A program made the position numbers and the translations under genes. From contig CAZLEF010000002.1 in NCBI GenBank assembly GCA_964558465.1, positions 62,001-126,000 on the forward strand: a stretch of DNA of 64,000 bases, given 5' to 3'. Below the pieces are notes generated by a model. It made no database searches, was not told where the DNA came from, and worked only from the letters and a program-made list of their open reading frames with translations. Numbering within the stretch: the first letter of the stretch is position 1; every line of letters begins with the position of its first letter. The DNA is from JACJYC01 sp964558465. GTDB taxonomy: Bacteria; Bacteroidota; Bacteroidia; Chitinophagales; Saprospiraceae. This document shows, in pieces, positions 26,034-35,429 of the stretch.

Positions 26034-26358
26034 ATTTCGGCGTTCAACCCGGCATCAAATTGGAAAACCGAATAAAATTATTCCGTGTCCGCACAAAATT
26101 TTCAAATTTTCTTTTTTTTTTAGAAAACTTTGGGATAAATTTGCATTAGGTCTAGTATACTTTCACTTCCAATAAGAACTTAAAGCGGCTAAAGTTTCCC
26201 AAAACGTCTTGATTGTTTTCAACCAAGGCGTCAAGCCAGTGTATTTCCTATGTCAAATCAAAATAGCCTCGAACCGGCCGTGCAGTATGTCAGCAAAGGC
26301 GCATCAAATTCAGGATTGATTAATTTTAAAATTATACTCACTTCAAACAAGTCAATTT
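26034..26358. other. Upstream region of the SusC gene
   Basis: A -7 box TAAATTTG lies at 26136-26143, with TTTT in place of TTTG 20 bp upstream. This implies a leader of about 210 nt before the SusC start at 26359. An open frame beginning at 26250 runs into the SusC start but shows no protein features. No riboswitch class was recognised. Confidence 0.45.
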
Positions 26359-29300
26359 ATGAAGAGCAGATTCTACCGAAGATTTCTTCATTCGTCGTTG
26401 CTTGTACTGTTGCTCTCTTCCGTCGCGTATGCGCAGGGGAGGGTGGTCAGTGGCACCGTGACGGATCCTGACGGCCTGGCGCTGCCAGGGGTCAACGTTT
26501 TAATTAAAGGTACTGCGGAAGGAACGGTGAGCGATGTGGATGGGAAATACTCCATCTCGGTTCCCAACGACCAGGCTGTCCTGGTTTTTTCCTTTCTCGG
26601 TTATGCAGACGCGGAAGTGGCGGTCGGCGCCAACTCGGTTGTCGACTTCCAGATGAGTTCGGATGCCAAAGTTTTATCGGAGGTGATCGTGACCGCTTTG
26701 GGCATCAAGCGGAATACACGGGCACTGCAATCGTCGGTGACGCAGGTTGACGGGAGCAATTTTACCCAGGCACGTGAAAACAGCCTGGCCAATTCGCTTG
26801 CCGGCCGGGTTGCCGGGGTCAACGTTACCAAAATTTCGTCCGGGCCCAACGGTTCCTCCAGGGTGGTGATCCGCGGCGCGAAAACGCTGGGTTCGAACCT
26901 GAATCAGCCGCTTTACGTGGTGGACGGGGTTCCGATGACGAATAACAACTACGGTCAGGCCGGCCTTTGGGGCGGCGCCGACCAGGGCGACGGCATCTCA
27001 AGCCTTAACCCGGACGATATCGAATCCACGACTATTCTGAAAGGCGCCAGCGCTGCCGCTCTTTATGGTTCGCGCGCGGCCAACGGCGTGATCCTGGTGA
27101 CCACCAAAAAAGGTACCGCCCGCAAGGGAATCGGCGTAGAGTTCAACTCCAACTACGTATTTGAAAATGTGGTGAACCTCTACGATCCGCAGACGACCAA
27201 CGGTTCGGGCGGCCTGGTTGGCCCTACCCTGGCCACGCAGGTGGCAACCAAGGCCAATACGCTTGCCGACCTGACCAATGCCTGGAACGGCGGCTGGTAC
27301 CGCCAGGGCTGGGGCCCCAGGTTCGACAACAGCCAGGTGGTAGGTTTCGACGGCGTTTCACGGCCTTATGCCTATCAGGGCGACAACTGGGAGCGCTTTT
27401 ACAGAACGGGAAGCGCCTGGACGAACTCCGTCGCGTTTTCCGGCGGCAGCGAAACCCAGAACTTCCGGTTCGGTATGACCGACCTCCGGAGCGAGAGCGT
27501 CCTGCCCAATGCTGGGTTTGACCGGTTGAACCTCTCCCTGTCGACGAATTCCAAATTCGGCAAGAGAATTACCATGGAATCCGCCATCCTTTATTCGAAA
27601 GAGGATACCAAGAACCGGCCTTTTATCTCCGATTCACCGGGTAACGCCCCATTGTCAATGTACTACATTCCGGGCGATATCAATGTGGAAACCATGATCG
27701 GCGACCCGGATAAACCCGGCGCCGTACCCAGCGTGGAAATCCAGAAACGAGATGGTCTGACCATTTTCGACGGCAAGATCCCGGGCGAAGAATACCAGCA
27801 ATCGAGCAACCTTTGGGGCCAGAACCCCTATTGGGCAGCGCATCAGTATATCCAGTCCGACGTCAGGGACCGCGTGATCGCCAACGGCAGGTTCCGGTAT
27901 GACCTCACCGACTTCCTGTACGTTCAGGGCCGGGCCGGTATGGACTGGTCGACGAGAAGGTTCACCGGTTTGACCCCGCAGGGTACGGGCTACCAGCGCG
28001 GCGGATCGATGGGTGAACAGGAAACGCGCATCCGCGAGGTCAACCTGGAATACATGGTGGGTTTTGACAAAACGTTCGGCAAGATCAATGTCAACGCATT
28101 TTTTGGCGGCAACCGGATGCGTTCCTCCTGGGAACAAATTTCGGCCAACGGCAACAACTTTAACGTTCCGTTTTTTGCAGCCATCAACAATACCAAAGAC
28201 CGCAACTTCGGCTACGGCTTCTCGGAGATCGGGATCAATTCCATCTTCTCCAGCGCTGAAATTGCCTACAATGAATTCCTGTTCGTGACCGGTACCTGGA
28301 GAAGGGACTGGTTCTCGGTGTTGAACCCGGCCAACAACAGCATCGACTATCCTTCTGTTGGCGCCAGTTTTGTATTCACTGACGCTTTTGAAGTACCCGA
28401 CTGGTTGAGCTTTGGTAAACTCCGGGCCGCGTACGGCCAGGTGGGCAACGCCAACTCCGTAGGCGCGTACCAAACCGTACTCACGTATTCCCTAAGCGGC
28501 GCCCCGCACCTGGGTACGCCGTTTGCATCCTTCTCCTCAGGTTCCAACCTGCCGAACCCGAACCTCGTACCGTTTACTTCAACGGAAACGGAAGTCGGTT
28601 TTGATGTGCGATTCTTTGGCAACCGGCTGGGACTTGACTTCACGTATTACAGCCAGAAAACAACGGATGACATCCTGAATGCCGGTATTTCCAGAGCTTC
28701 CGGTTTCGCAACCACCTCCGTCAACCTGGGTGAAATCAAAAACAACGGTATCGAATTCCTGTTGACGGGCACGCCGGTCAGAGGGCCGTTGACCTGGACA
28801 GCGTCCCTGAACTTTGCCAAGAACAACAACGAAGTGGTATCCCTGATCGAAGGCCAGGAAAGGCTTTTTGTGGAAGAACCAAGGACCCGGACTGCGGCAA
28901 TTTACCACGTTGTCGGTCAACCTTACGGCATGATCCTGGGCGTGACCCAACTCAGGTCGCCGGACGGCCAATTGGTATTTAATGCGGATGGGGCGCCGGT
29001 CACCGACGGAAAATACAATATCCTTGGAAACGGGGTTCCCGATTTTACGGGCGGTTTGAACAACGAATTCTCCTTCAAGAATTTTGACCTGAGCTTCCTG
29101 ATCGACTTCAAATCGGGCGGCGATATCTATTCCGGAACCAACGTGCGCCTGACCCAGGCCGGCTTCCACAAACAATCCCTGCAGGGCCGGGAAGGTGAAG
29201 CTCCGCTGACGATCAGCGGCGTTGTCCAGAACGGTACGAGTTTCGAGCCGATCAATAAGACCCTTACACCCGGCGAAGCCCGGAATTACTGGGCGCAATT

Positions 29301-29577
29301 GGGTGAGCGGGCGCAGGAGAACTTCATTTACGATGCTTCCTTTATCAAACTCAGGCAGATCACTTTCGGGTACACTTTCCCGCGGACCCTGCTGGAAAAA
29401 ACGCCGTTCAGGAGTTTGTCCCTTTCTTTTGTCGGCCGTAACCTGGCCATCCTGAAAAAGAATGTGGAAAACATCGATCCGGAAGCCACCTATACGAGCA
29501 GCAATGCCCAGGGGCTGGATTATTTCGGCATGCCGCCAACCCGTACTTTCGGTTTTAACCTGAGGGCATCATTCTAA
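26359..29577 (+). CDS. SusC/RagA family TonB-linked outer-membrane protein
   Basis: 1072 residues. A signal peptide (LLLSSVAYAQG, about 1-27) is followed by a carboxypeptidase-regulatory-like domain (SGTVTDPDGLALPGVNVLI, about 31-110), a TonB plug (residues about 115-245, including ILKGASAAALYGSRAANG, the family mark) and a TonB-dependent beta barrel to the C terminus, which ends in aromatic FGFNLRASF. It forms the TonB-driven pore of a SusCD uptake complex. It is paired with the SusD-like gene 23 bp downstream. No glycoside hydrolase lies nearby, so the ligand may not be a polysaccharide. Confidence 0.95.
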   Translation: MKSRFYRRFLHSSLLVLLLSSVAYAQGRVVSGTVTDPDGLALPGVNVLIKGTAEGTVSDVDGKYSISVPNDQAVLVFSFLGYADAEVAVGANSVVDFQMSSDAKVLSEVIVTALGIKRNTRALQSSVTQVDGSNFTQARENSLANSLAGRVAGVNVTKISSGPNGSSRVVIRGAKTLGSNLNQPLYVVDGVPMTNNNYGQAGLWGGADQGDGISSLNPDDIESTTILKGASAAALYGSRAANGVILVTTKKGTARKGIGVEFNSNYVFENVVNLYDPQTTNGSGGLVGPTLATQVATKANTLADLTNAWNGGWYRQGWGPRFDNSQVVGFDGVSRPYAYQGDNWERFYRTGSAWTNSVAFSGGSETQNFRFGMTDLRSESVLPNAGFDRLNLSLSTNSKFGKRITMESAILYSKEDTKNRPFISDSPGNAPLSMYYIPGDINVETMIGDPDKPGAVPSVEIQKRDGLTIFDGKIPGEEYQQSSNLWGQNPYWAAHQYIQSDVRDRVIANGRFRYDLTDFLYVQGRAGMDWSTRRFTGLTPQGTGYQRGGSMGEQETRIREVNLEYMVGFDKTFGKINVNAFFGGNRMRSSWEQISANGNNFNVPFFAAINNTKDRNFGYGFSEIGINSIFSSAEIAYNEFLFVTGTWRRDWFSVLNPANNSIDYPSVGASFVFTDAFEVPDWLSFGKLRAAYGQVGNANSVGAYQTVLTYSLSGAPHLGTPFASFSSGSNLPNPNLVPFTSTETEVGFDVRFFGNRLGLDFTYYSQKTTDDILNAGISRASGFATTSVNLGEIKNNGIEFLLTGTPVRGPLTWTASLNFAKNNNEVVSLIEGQERLFVEEPRTRTAAIYHVVGQPYGMILGVTQLRSPDGQLVFNADGAPVTDGKYNILGNGVPDFTGGLNNEFSFKNFDLSFLIDFKSGGDIYSGTNVRLTQAGFHKQSLQGREGEAPLTISGVVQNGTSFEPINKTLTPGEARNYWAQLGERAQENFIYDASFIKLRQITFGYTFPRTLLEKTPFRSLSLSFVGRNLAILKKNVENIDPEATYTSSNAQGLDYFGMPPTRTFGFNLRASF

Positions 29578-29600
29578 CAATTTCTAAAAATCAACGGTAT

Positions 29601-31232
29601 ATGAAGTATAATAATAAATTGCTTTTATCCGGCCTGCTTTCGGTGGCCCTGCTCACCGGGTGCAATACGGACGAATTGCAAGACCTGAATATCAACCCGC
29701 AGGCGGTGACGCAGATCAACCTGAACTTCCTGTTCACGGCTGCGCAACTGGGGGCCGCATCCGGCGGTTCATCCGGCGATAACCGTTATATCGACTGGCG
29801 GACCAATATCGGCATGTGTTCCATGGCCATCCAGCAGATCGCCAATGCCGGCGGCGGTATCGCTCCGGGCGACAAATACACGGAAAACGTGGAAACGTTC
29901 ACGGCGCCCTGGGATTTTATCTATGGCGACCAGTTGAAGAACCTGGCTGAGGTTTTGAAACAAACCGATGTTGGTGGTTTTGACGAAGGCAATAAGGTGA
30001 ATACGAGAAATGCTGCCAGGATACTGCGCGCTTTCCTGTATCACCGTTTGACCGACTACTACGGCAGCATCCCCTATTCGGATGCGCTTACTGCAACCAG
30101 GCCGGGCGGGTCTTTCTTCCCGACCTATGACAAACAGAAAGCTGTTTATACTGACTTGCTGAAGGAATTGGACGAAGCCTCGGCAGCATTGAACGCTTCC
30201 AACCCGGATGAAGGTTTTGCAGCAGCCGACCTCTATTTCAAGGGCGATATCGCCAAATGGAAAAGATGGGGGTATTCCCTCATGCTCCGGCTGGCGATGC
30301 GGATTTCCAACGTAGATGCCGCGACGGCCAATACTTACGTTGCAAAAGCGGTTGCAGGTGGCGTTATGACCAGCAATGCCGACAACGTGATCGTTCCGAT
30401 GGCGTTGGCCCCCAGCGAATGGACCAACCAGAACGGGATCTCCCGCGCCTTTGCTCCCGGCGACGGCGGGCAACCTACCTACCTGAGCAAGACGCTGGTG
30501 GATTGGCTGAAAGGCGATGACCAGAATTCGGTTGCCGACGACGATCCCCGGCTCATGATCATCAGCGGCGGTATCATCGATTGGGCGCCGGGCAGCGTAA
30601 CGATCATCAATGCCGACCCGCTTGCTCAAAAAGGCATGCCGAACGGCTACGACCCGACAACGCTTGCGGAATTTGAAGGTCTGCCCCCCGGCGGTGTAGT
30701 GGATCAGGCCAAAACCTATTCCAGGATCAATACCCTGATGCTGGATGACGATGATCCCTACATGCTGATGAACTACGGCGAAGTGAAACTGTTGCTGGCT
30801 GAAGCGGCTGAAAGAGGAATTGGCGGTCTGAGCGCCGGCGCTGCCGCAGGGCACTACAACGACGGTGTCAGGGCTTCCTGCCAGATGTATACCATCTATG
30901 ACGCATCACTTACCGCAAGCGATGCCGCTATAGATGCCTATCTGGCCAAATATCCTTACACCGGCTCTGCCAACCAGAAACTGGAAATGATCGGCGAACA
31001 GTTGTGGGTGAACAAGTTCTTCAACTGGTGGGAAGCCTGGGCAGACTGGAGAAGAACGGGTTATCCCGTTTTGGTACCGGTCAATTATCCGGGTAATGAG
31101 ACCGGCGGGACGATTCCGCAAAGGTTGAAGTATCCGGTATCAGAAACTGCGGGCAACCCGAACTTCTCAGCGGGGGCTACCAGTCCAAACCTGTATACCA
31201 CCAAGGTTTGGTGGGCCGGTGGGCCGGAATAA
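29601..31232 (+). CDS. SusD/RagB-like outer-membrane lipoprotein
   Basis: 543 residues. The lipobox LLTGC puts the lipidated Cys at about residue 21. The body resembles the SusD-like family 2 (nutrient-binding, TPR-rich): RILRAFLYHRLTDYYGSIPYS, a block shared by these proteins, and WKRWGYSLMLRLAMRIS. It is surface-exposed and caps the SusC barrel. It is co-transcribed with SusC. The ligand is unknown. Confidence 0.92.
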   Translation: MKYNNKLLLSGLLSVALLTGCNTDELQDLNINPQAVTQINLNFLFTAAQLGAASGGSSGDNRYIDWRTNIGMCSMAIQQIANAGGGIAPGDKYTENVETFTAPWDFIYGDQLKNLAEVLKQTDVGGFDEGNKVNTRNAARILRAFLYHRLTDYYGSIPYSDALTATRPGGSFFPTYDKQKAVYTDLLKELDEASAALNASNPDEGFAAADLYFKGDIAKWKRWGYSLMLRLAMRISNVDAATANTYVAKAVAGGVMTSNADNVIVPMALAPSEWTNQNGISRAFAPGDGGQPTYLSKTLVDWLKGDDQNSVADDDPRLMIISGGIIDWAPGSVTIINADPLAQKGMPNGYDPTTLAEFEGLPPGGVVDQAKTYSRINTLMLDDDDPYMLMNYGEVKLLLAEAAERGIGGLSAGAAAGHYNDGVRASCQMYTIYDASLTASDAAIDAYLAKYPYTGSANQKLEMIGEQLWVNKFFNWWEAWADWRRTGYPVLVPVNYPGNETGGTIPQRLKYPVSETAGNPNFSAGATSPNLYTTKVWWAGGPE

Positions 31233-31302
31233 GCTATAAGTCGTAAGTTGTAAGTCGTAAGTTGATGGAAACGATTTACTGAAACTGCGACAGAAAACAG
31301 TG

Positions 31303-31368
31303 AATTGGCAGTTGGCCGGACATCGGAAGCCTGTGGGTGGAGGGTCCGGCGAGCTGCCAATTTTTTTA
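31303..31368 (+). terminator. Intrinsic terminator of the SusCD operon
   Basis: Outer stem AATTGGCAG/CTGCCAATT (31303-31311 with 31354-31362), inner stem GCCGGA/TCCGGC (31315-31320 with 31345-31350), then a T run to about 31367. Direct repeats of TAAGTCGTAAGTTG precede it at about 31236-31264. Confidence 0.7.
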
Positions 31369-31448
31369 TTCACCTCTGTTTTCCTGGAGAAGGAATTTTA
31401 TTATGAACGATTGATGAAAAATTAAATATGCATGAACGCATTTTTTTA

Positions 31449-31644
31449 TTTTCACCACATAAGAAACATAGAAAACATAAGGAATAATTGATCAATGCCG
31501 ACGGCATTGGTCAATTACGGCCTGTCTATTGTGTCCTATGTATCTTATGTGGTGGAAATTTTTACGTATCGACAGGATGCGAAGCCATCCTGATTACCAT
31601 AAAGACTTTTGTGCAGTTCTTAAAGTGTTTCCGAGTTGGTCTTT
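31449..31644 (+). repeat. Structured dispersed repeat, copy B
   Basis: Outer arms CACCACATAAG (31453-31463) and CTTATGTGGTG (31544-31554). A 15-bp inner stem (31486-31500 with 31502-31516, one G-T pair) has a sequence different from that of copy A. A second hairpin AGGATGCGAAGCCATCCT (31574-31591) and a conserved tail to about 31644 follow. It is inverted relative to copy A. No gene is seen in the rest of the 463-bp spacer. Confidence 0.85.
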
Positions 31645-31695
31645 CCATCAAAAACTGTTTCATAAAAAGCTTTTAGTATCCATCTTTTTTTATTG

Positions 31696-34600
31696 TTATT
31701 TCTCAAAAACGAGCACCTTATCATTATTCCGGGCTACAAAAATCCGCTTCTTATTGTTGGAAATCAGAACGGCCACATCCCGGACCTCACCGGCCACAGG
31801 CGGAAACGGCCGGGCCTTCGGATTAAAAAGGAAGGATTTTCCGGCCCCTTTCAGGAAGACGCCTCTGCTTGCGTCGTGCCGGCCGACCTGGGGTTTGAGG
31901 GCATAAAAATTCCCGCCGAGCCAGATATCCGTGATGTTGTCGCCGTCGAGATCATCGGCAAGGATGCCAAAAACCGGCGAAACCTGGGCATCCAGGGGCA
32001 ATGCCTGAAGCGAAAAAACACCCGCCTCATTCCAAAGGACGGCACTTTCCAGGTAATTGGCCTCATAGGCAAAAGAAGTGTTCCGGATCTCCGCCGGAAA
32101 CAGGGTTTCGTAGGTTTTATTGCCGTAGTCCTCGTACTTCAGGATCGACTTTCGCAGGGCCGGCAATTGGGCGGTCAGCTCGGGTTTGGTCGCAAAAGGG
32201 TAGGCCTGGTTGTCGAGCGGCGGGTACCAGTTGATGATGAATTCGCTTTTCCCGTTGTTGTCAAAATCATTGACGAACATGGAGAGGGGTTTCGAGGGGG
32301 AGGCTTTGAATTTGGTGTTCAGCCCCCAGTTGCCAAGTACAAAGTCCGGGTCGCCGTCGCGGTCCAGGTCTGCCGCTTCCACCCGGGTCCACCACCCCTT
32401 GCTGCCGGGGATGACGATATCCTTTTCGAATTGCCCCCGTTCGTTGATAAAAACGTGGACGGGCATCCAGTCGCCCACCACCACAAGGTCCTGATCCCCG
32501 TCAGCGTCGACATCGGCCCAGACAGCATCGGTGGCCATGCCGATATTGCCGATGGCGGGCGGGGCGATATCCATCCATACACCGTTGTTGTTTTTGAGCA
32601 GGTAACTCTGCGGCGGCAAGCCGTAATTGCCGGGGACGGCCCTGGCGCCGAGGAATACGTCGGTCAGTCCGTCGCCGTCAAAATCGGCTGTTTCCAGCGT
32701 GGAGAAATTCCCGATGGCGGGCGGGATGCTTTTTTCATCGGCGGCAAAATTCCCGCTGCCGTCATTCCGGTACAGCCGGACCAGGAAATTGACCTTGTCG
32801 TTCTGGTAATTGTTGCCTCCGGATCCCACCATAAAATCCAGATCGCCATCCCGGTCGAAGTCGAAGAGGGCGCCGCAGGTGCTTTCAAAACCGATATCCC
32901 TGGCAAAGGTCGGAACGGCCCTGAATTGAAATGTCCCATCTGTTTTTTGCAGGAACAGTTTGTCCGGATCGCCGGCTGCGCCCAATAAAATAAAATCATC
33001 CAGTTGATCCTTGTCGACATCGCCGGCGACCAGCCTCGGGCCTTCCGTGGAGAGCATTCTTGGCAAAAGGATCTCCTGTTCGAAGTCGTTTTGTCGGTTT
33101 TCGACATGCCGGGCATTGCCCGCGATCACCTGCCGGCTCACCTCCCGGTATGCCGGGGCAGCCGGTTGTTCCGGGTTGGTCTTTTGGCCGGTTGCATCGG
33201 CGTAGTCCAGAAGAAGGGTGTTGTCCGGTTGGACGCCGGATAACGCCTGCACTTTTTTGTCGGGCCAGACCACTTCCAGTTCGTCTATCTTTTCAGCATT
33301 CCCAAGACCGAACAACAAAACGGGTTCGATGCTGCTTTGAAATCCGCGGGTATTAAAATTTTGCAGGACCCTGATCCCGCCGTTGATCCGCAGGGTCACC
33401 TGTGCGCCGATGCCGGACGGGTTTTGGGCAGGGCCCTTAAACCGGATTTTCAGATAGCGGTTGCCGGTCTTTTGATCGGTTTCATTGCGGTAGATTAAAC
33501 CGGGCGAATTGATATTGTTGACCACCAGGTCGTAATCCCCGTCATTGTCCAGGTCGCCGTAAGCCGAACCGTTGCTGAAAGAGGGCTGGGAGAGTCCCAG
33601 GGCATCGGCCTGGTCTTTGAAGGCCATTTTTCCATTGTTTCGGAAGGCGTAGTTTTTCAGGGGTTTGGAAGGCATCATGGCAATAAAATCCCGGTCGTTG
33701 AATTTTCCTTTTTCGGCAGCGATCCTGTTCCGGTTTTGGCTGTCGCCGATAAAATCGCGGAAATCCATCGACATGATGTCCTTTAAAATACCGTTGCTGA
33801 CAAAAATATCGGGGTTGCCGTCGTTTTCAAAATCAAAAATGAGGGCGCCCCAGCTCCAGTCAGTGGCTGCGACGCCGGCCATAAGCCCGACTTCCTGAAA
33901 AAAACCGGCGCCATCGTTCCACTGCAGGCAATTCTGCACCATTTGGTAGTGGAAGTTGGCCCGGTATTTCAGGTCTTCCAGGTGGTAGGGGTCGAAGGCG
34001 ATGGTGGTTTTCAGCCGGTAATTATCGGCGGGCAGCATGTCGGTGGTAAAAATTTCCGGGCTGCCGTCGTTGTTGAGGTCTGCGATATCGGCCCCCATGC
34101 TGGAAACCGGGCAATAGTTGATCCGGTCGATCAATTCCTCTGAGAATTTGCTGTTACCCTGGTTGATATACAGGTAATCCCTTTCCCAAAAATCATTGCT
34201 GATGTAGATATCCGGCCACTGGTCGTTGTTCAGATCGCCGACTGCCACACCGAGACCAAACCCGATAATGCTGGTGTAGATGCCGGCTTCGGCGGATACA
34301 TCGGTGAAGGTTCCGCCGTCGTTGCGCATCAGCCGATCGCCGCCTTCATCGGGTATTTCCCGCGCTTTTTTGTACAGGTCGATTTTGCTGGGGTCTTTGA
34401 AGCTGTTGTTGAGGATATAGGCGTCCAGGTCCCCGTCCAGGTCATAATCAAAAAAGGCTGCGTGGGTGGAATAGCCGTTGTTATTTAAATTGAACGACCT
34501 GGCTTTTTCTGAAAAATTTCCGCTCCATTCGCCTGTCTGAGCAGAGCGGCCGTTGTTGATGAACAGTTCATTTTCGCGAAATTGTCCATCCACGTCACCG

Positions 34601-35055
34601 GAATTGCAGACATAGATATCCAGAAACCCGTCGGCGTTGACATCGGCCATGGTGACACCCGTACTCCAGACGCCAACCCCGCCGACGCCCGCTTTTTCGG
34701 TTATATCCTCAAAAACGAAATTTCCTTTGTTGAGATAGAGCTTGTTTTTGAGCTGGTTGGCTGTAAAATAGAGATCCGGCAGGCCGTCGTTGTTCACATC
34801 CCCAATTGCCACCCCGCCGCCGTTGTAAAAATTGCGGTAGGTGAGGATGTTGAAATCCTCGCCGTCTTCGACCTGGTTGATAAAGTCAATGCCTGTTTGT
34901 TCCGTCTTCATTGGGGTGAAGATATTCCTGATTTCGGAGGATTCAGGCGACAGGTCGGGGGATTCCCGTTTTTTACAACCGGTCAGGACAACCAGGGTAA
35001 AAAACGCAAATGCCATTCCGGAAAAGTAAAATATTGGGCGACGGGAAAGGTTCAT
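31696..35055 (-). CDS. FG-GAP/VCBS repeat lipoprotein with ASPIC/UnbV domain
   Basis: 1119 residues. A signal peptide ends in the lipobox VVLTGC (Cys about residue 27). Multiple FG-GAP/VCBS-type calcium-binding repeats run through the protein (DVNNDGLPDLYFTAN, DVNADGFLDIYVCNSG, DFENDGNPDIFVSNG, DFDGDGLTDVFLG, DLDRDGDPDFVLGN), i.e. one or two beta propellers. In the middle lies an ASPIC/UnbV segment (GAQVTLRINGG, RGFQSSIEP, FGLGNAEKIDELEVVWPD). I chose the start at 35055 because the 23 upstream codons do not continue a signal peptide. A paralogue of the same layout is at 42342. The role is probably surface adhesion or ligand binding; the function is unknown. Confidence 0.85.
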   Translation of the reverse strand: MNLSRRPIFYFSGMAFAFFTLVVLTGCKKRESPDLSPESSEIRNIFTPMKTEQTGIDFINQVEDGEDFNILTYRNFYNGGGVAIGDVNNDGLPDLYFTANQLKNKLYLNKGNFVFEDITEKAGVGGVGVWSTGVTMADVNADGFLDIYVCNSGDVDGQFRENELFINNGRSAQTGEWSGNFSEKARSFNLNNNGYSTHAAFFDYDLDGDLDAYILNNSFKDPSKIDLYKKAREIPDEGGDRLMRNDGGTFTDVSAEAGIYTSIIGFGLGVAVGDLNNDQWPDIYISNDFWERDYLYINQGNSKFSEELIDRINYCPVSSMGADIADLNNDGSPEIFTTDMLPADNYRLKTTIAFDPYHLEDLKYRANFHYQMVQNCLQWNDGAGFFQEVGLMAGVAATDWSWGALIFDFENDGNPDIFVSNGILKDIMSMDFRDFIGDSQNRNRIAAEKGKFNDRDFIAMMPSKPLKNYAFRNNGKMAFKDQADALGLSQPSFSNGSAYGDLDNDGDYDLVVNNINSPGLIYRNETDQKTGNRYLKIRFKGPAQNPSGIGAQVTLRINGGIRVLQNFNTRGFQSSIEPVLLFGLGNAEKIDELEVVWPDKKVQALSGVQPDNTLLLDYADATGQKTNPEQPAAPAYREVSRQVIAGNARHVENRQNDFEQEILLPRMLSTEGPRLVAGDVDKDQLDDFILLGAAGDPDKLFLQKTDGTFQFRAVPTFARDIGFESTCGALFDFDRDGDLDFMVGSGGNNYQNDKVNFLVRLYRNDGSGNFAADEKSIPPAIGNFSTLETADFDGDGLTDVFLGARAVPGNYGLPPQSYLLKNNNGVWMDIAPPAIGNIGMATDAVWADVDADGDQDLVVVGDWMPVHVFINERGQFEKDIVIPGSKGWWTRVEAADLDRDGDPDFVLGNWGLNTKFKASPSKPLSMFVNDFDNNGKSEFIINWYPPLDNQAYPFATKPELTAQLPALRKSILKYEDYGNKTYETLFPAEIRNTSFAYEANYLESAVLWNEAGVFSLQALPLDAQVSPVFGILADDLDGDNITDIWLGGNFYALKPQVGRHDASRGVFLKGAGKSFLFNPKARPFPPVAGEVRDVAVLISNNKKRIFVARNNDKVLVFEK

Positions 35056-35169
35056 GCTGTAAATTGGTTTGTGGTTACGGTTAACGCGCGGGTGCATCGG
35101 GAGATGTATGGTTATAACTGCCAAAGTACGGAAGAATTTCCAATTTGGGAGTGGTCGTTAACCACTCAA

Positions 35170-35425
35170 TATTTTTTCACCACTGATCCAAGCGCGTTTA
35201 CGCGCTTGGGGTACACGAAATTTAATTTTTCCACCACATAAGGCACATAAGAAAACATAAGAATTTACCTGCGGTAAATTGGTCAATGAAGACGGACGTC
35301 TTCGTTGACCTTCTATTGTGTTCTATGTTTCTTATCCCGCCCTGCGGGACAGGTCGTGGTGAAAAAAAAAACGACCTGAGTGCGTTTACGCGCTTTAGGC
35401 TGTGCAAAATTTTATTTTTCCACCA
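35170..35425. repeat. Composite hairpin repeat region with copy C of the dispersed element
   Basis: Copy C: left arm CACCACATAAG (35232-35242), a small hairpin AATTTACC/GGTAAATT (35262-35280), and a 14-bp inner stem (35281-35294 with 35297-35310). Its right arm CTTAT/GTGGTG is split by a 20-bp insert (35336-35355) that is itself a hairpin (CCCGC/GCGGG). Two hairpins with a GCG-TTTA-CGCG core flank it (CCAAGCGCG with CGCGCTTGG, 35188-35209; a second at 35379-35394), each followed by a TTTTTCCACCAC motif. It fills the spacer between two FG-GAP genes; no gene is seen. Confidence 0.75.
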
Positions 35426-35429
35426 CAAC

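Noticed and set aside
26250..26471. 73-codon open frame before and across the SusC start
   Set aside because: It overlaps the SusC signal peptide in another frame and has no features; it could at most be a leader peptide.
31693..32988. Long plus-strand open frame of 431 codons opposite the FG-GAP gene
   Set aside because: Antisense shadow of a GC-rich repeat protein; no domain or signal.
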